Origin: Thermogutta sp.
GTDB taxonomy: Bacteria > Planctomycetota > Planctomycetia > Pirellulales > Thermoguttaceae
Assembly (NCBI RefSeq): GCF_014359955.1
Contig: NZ_JACIYL010000181.1
Coordinates: 1-6,792 of the forward strand
Direction: 5' to 3'
Length of the DNA: 6,792 nt
The stretch's first letter is position 1. Every line of letters begins with the position of its first letter. Shown piece by piece: positions 5,066 through 6,792 of the stretch. The notes beneath the pieces were generated by a model, which made no database searches, was not told where the DNA came from, and was given only the letters and a program-made list of their open reading frames with translations. The translations under genes were made by a program, and so were the position numbers.

Positions 5066-6409
5066 TCACTCGATCAATTTTCCCAGCGCAATATCAACTT
5101 CGGCGGGAACTTTCACAATGGCCAGGGGGACCATCCACCGGACGGCAGTGGCGCGTCCCGGTACACCCGAGAAGCGATACACAAACTCGACGCCATTTTC
5201 GCCCAGCCACAGGGCTTCCAGTTGATCGAACGGCTTCCGGTAACCGTCGCCCTCGATTTCGGCCTGCCATCGGTAGAACCATCCGCGGTGGGAAGCAAAC
5301 GCCTCCTGCGGCTGGCCGTATTCGGCACGGAGCCCCACCTCCACCACGCCGTCTTTCTCACGCCACGAATTAAGCGTCACCGTCACGTCCCCCACGTGCT
5401 GCCGTACAGGGAGCGCATTTCCCGCGGGCCTTTCAAACGTGAAAGGCTGGACGCAAACAGGCAAAACCAGCTCGAAGGCCGCCCGAATCGCCCCCTCAAT
5501 CCCCTTGCTGCCCAGGTCTTCCACAACCAGACTCGTTTCCACCGCGCACCGGGATCCGAGAATGGGAATTTCTCGCCGGGATGGCAGCAAAACCTGGTGG
5601 ACACGTTCGTTCGCCGTCGCAAGCTCGACCGGGCCCCACCACAGCACAGCAGGCTGTAGTCGCGGCTCCCACGCCAGCGTGACGTTCAGCACAATCCGCC
5701 GGGAAGCGGTCAATACCGAGCTTTCGCCTCGCGGCTGCACCGAAGATGCCTTTTCCACACTGACGCGAACGGGCCCCACATCAATCACCTGCCGGTTTTT
5801 CGGAAACTGACCCGCGACCTCGGCTCTGACAAGCTCCATGCTCCGATCGGTTTGCAACCTCACTTCCGCGCGGGTCCGTTCGGCAAGGTCATCAATAACT
5901 TTCCAGAAGGGTACGTCCTGGTAACTTGCCGAGATACGTTCCTCGGCCAGTTCGCCCCGCGCCGTCACGCTGTTGCCTGTCTGCGATTGAATAGCGTTGA
6001 GGACCTCCTTCAGCGAAACCTGCTCAACCGTTAGCGTGACGCGGGATTCCCTGGCCTCCTGACGAATCCGCTGGGCCATGAGCCGTTCCCGAATCCGCGC
6101 CAATCGCAGCGCAACCTCCGGCGAACTCGGGACAACCTCGGACAGCTCCGGAAGAATCCGCCACCCCAGCGATTCCAACTCTTTTTCTGCCGAATCCCGG
6201 ACCGAGCGCTGAGGGGCATCCAGGGCCGCCACCAGGCGGCGAATATGCTCTCGAAAATCTCCCTCGATTCCTGACGGAGCACTCGAGAATCCACTCTCGA
6301 GAACGAGCAATGACACCGTGAAAGTTACAGTGCAAAGGGCCATCCCGGCCCGCCGAAGCAAAAGGTCCGGGAACTGATGGAATGGCCACAAGCGCCAACG
6401 GGGTAACAT
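5066..6409 (-). CDS. Membrane-anchored or exported protein with HEAT-like and secretin-N-like segments
   Basis: A 447-residue protein I do not recognise by name. Basic residues (RWRLW, LLLRR) precede one hydrophobic segment at about 22-36 (GMALCTVTFTVSLLVLE), so it is an uncleaved anchor or signal peptide and the rest is probably outside the cytoplasm. Residues 52-110 (LDAPQRSVRDSAEKELESLG, then PELSEVVPSSPEVALRLARIRERL) resemble the short HEAT-like motif common in planctomycete surface proteins. Residues 123-190 (VTLTVEQVSLKEVLNAI, then ISASYQDVPFWKVIDDLAERT) have the beta-alpha-beta look of a short secretin/TonB N-terminal (STN-like) domain. Residues 205-447 are beta-rich with Trp and Tyr, without motif. 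There is no secretin beta-barrel domain, so this is not a secretin. The start at 6409 is preferred over an in-frame ATG at 6568 (53 codons longer, no hydrophobic lead) because GGAAGGGAG lies seven bases upstream; 6343 is another possible start. Confidence 0.75.
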   Translation of the reverse strand: MLPRWRLWPFHQFPDLLLRRAGMALCTVTFTVSLLVLESGFSSAPSGIEGDFREHIRRLVAALDAPQRSVRDSAEKELESLGWRILPELSEVVPSSPEVALRLARIRERLMAQRIRQEARESRVTLTVEQVSLKEVLNAIQSQTGNSVTARGELAEERISASYQDVPFWKVIDDLAERTRAEVRLQTDRSMELVRAEVAGQFPKNRQVIDVGPVRVSVEKASSVQPRGESSVLTASRRIVLNVTLAWEPRLQPAVLWWGPVELATANERVHQVLLPSRREIPILGSRCAVETSLVVEDLGSKGIEGAIRAAFELVLPVCVQPFTFERPAGNALPVRQHVGDVTVTLNSWREKDGVVEVGLRAEYGQPQEAFASHRGWFYRWQAEIEGDGYRKPFDQLEALWLGENGVEFVYRFSGVPGRATAVRWMVPLAIVKVPAEVDIALGKLIE

Positions 6410-6416
6410 CGGCAAG

Positions 6417-6425
6417 CTCCCTTCC
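6417..6425 (-). promoter_or_regulatory. Shine-Dalgarno site deciding the start at 6409
   Basis: On the minus strand GGAAGGGAG is followed by a 7-nt spacer and ATG at 6409. This decides against the longer frame that opens at 6568. Confidence 0.65.
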
Positions 6426-6574
6426 GTTTCCGGTTCAATGCAGGGGCATCCTCCGGGCGACAAACCGCTAACCCGGCCGAGATCGATCGCTACGGGCAAA
6501 GCCTCACCGGGCCGGTGCTTCGTCTTTATTGTGACCTCTCTGAATACGCCGGCAAACCACGAACGCAAGCGTAA

Positions 6575-6594
6575 CCCCCCTCTTTATGGGGGGG
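6575..6594. repeat. C/G-run hairpin
   Basis: CCCCCC (6575-6580), loop TCTTTAT, then seven Gs (6588-6594) form a 6-bp all-GC stem. It lacks the GGAG/CTCC tag of the left-hand units and any T-run, so it is neither clearly a REP unit nor a terminator. It lies in the presumed leader or promoter zone of the minus-strand cluster, about 170 bases ahead of its first start codon. Confidence 0.45.
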
Positions 6595-6625
6595 CAGGTG
6601 GTGTCCAACCATCTCGAAAACAACT

Positions 6626-6640
6626 CTGCCAAATTGGCAG
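6626..6640. promoter_or_regulatory. Perfect inverted repeat, possible operator
   Basis: CTGCCAA-A-TTGGCAG is a perfect 7-bp inverted repeat with a single central base, a size and symmetry typical of sites for dimeric helix-turn-helix repressors. It lies about 217 bases upstream of the cluster's first start codon. No regulator gene is in the window and the promoter is not located, so the role is a guess. Confidence 0.3.
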
Positions 6641-6792
6641 TAACACGGTTTGGGGAAGATCACCTTTTGGCACACGGACGCACCGGAGCGGGCCCGATCA
6701 ATACTCGCTGGCAGGGTGTAAGTGACGGTGACTTCATTACTTTCTGATCTCATCTGGAATTTGGCGCGCTAATTGCAATCCTCCGTAGCAGC

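Larger units (their letters stand above)
6426..6792. other. Upstream region of the minus-strand cluster, no gene seen
   Basis: About 370 bases at the right edge hold no gene I can support; short frames on both strands have unmotivated sequence. The promoter of the minus-strand cluster should be here. One weak candidate on the minus strand is TGGACA (6607-6602) with TAAAGA (6586-6581), but the 15-nt spacing is short and the -10 box poor. Two inverted repeats in this region are listed separately. The right end may belong to the regulatory region of a gene beyond the window. Confidence 0.4.

Noticed and set aside
4685..5659. Plus-strand open frame of 324 codons
   Set aside because: It spans parts of two minus-strand genes and their gap. 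The minus-strand readings have domain-like sequence and ribosome sites; this one has neither.
6438..6753. Short frames on both strands at the right edge (6438-6725 plus, 6526-6753 minus)
   Set aside because: Both lack ribosome sites and recognisable motifs, and they overlap each other.

Overview
The window looks like a moderately GC-rich bacterial chromosome segment, most likely from a planctomycete (Pirellulales or Thermogutta-like). This is inferred from the protein style (HEAT-like linker followed by a secretin-N-like domain, a basic-tailed TPR protein, an amidohydrolase fragment with a DVHVHL start), the uneven use of Shine-Dalgarno sites, and the GC-rich hairpin repeats. No database search was possible, so the taxon is a guess.

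Layout. Positions 1-435 hold no gene. They are packed with short GC-rich hairpins, most carrying a GGAG/CTCC tag like REP/BIME elements, and a block of about 149 bp is present twice at a 229-bp period. A plus-strand pair follows: ilvE (branched-chain aminotransferase, 602-1465), then after 33 nt a secreted alpha/beta-hydrolase (1499-2389) with a strong ribosome binding site. A gap of 335 nt without a credible gene leads to thiI (2725-3933, tRNA 4-thiouridine synthase). From the other side a minus-strand cluster runs leftward: a membrane-anchored or exported protein with a secretin-N-like domain (6409-5066), a TPR-like protein (4993-4199), and an amidohydrolase (from 4202) that overlaps the TPR gene stop by ATGA.

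The most notable point is where the two strands meet. The amidohydrolase keeps only its first ~104 codons; at about 3885-3893 homology stops and the frame runs into the antisense of thiI. Reciprocally, the last ~13 codons of thiI are antisense amidohydrolase sequence. This looks like a deletion or rearrangement junction that fused the 3' parts of two convergent genes. It killed the amidohydrolase and left ThiI ending exactly where the rhodanese domain would begin in E. coli-type ThiI.

The genes do not form one obvious pathway. ilvE belongs to branched-chain amino acid metabolism, the hydrolase acts outside the cytoplasm, thiI modifies tRNA (and can supply sulfur for thiamine), and the minus-strand cluster has no known joint function. 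I found no RNA gene, CRISPR array, prophage or complete mobile element, and no convincing new multi-gene system.
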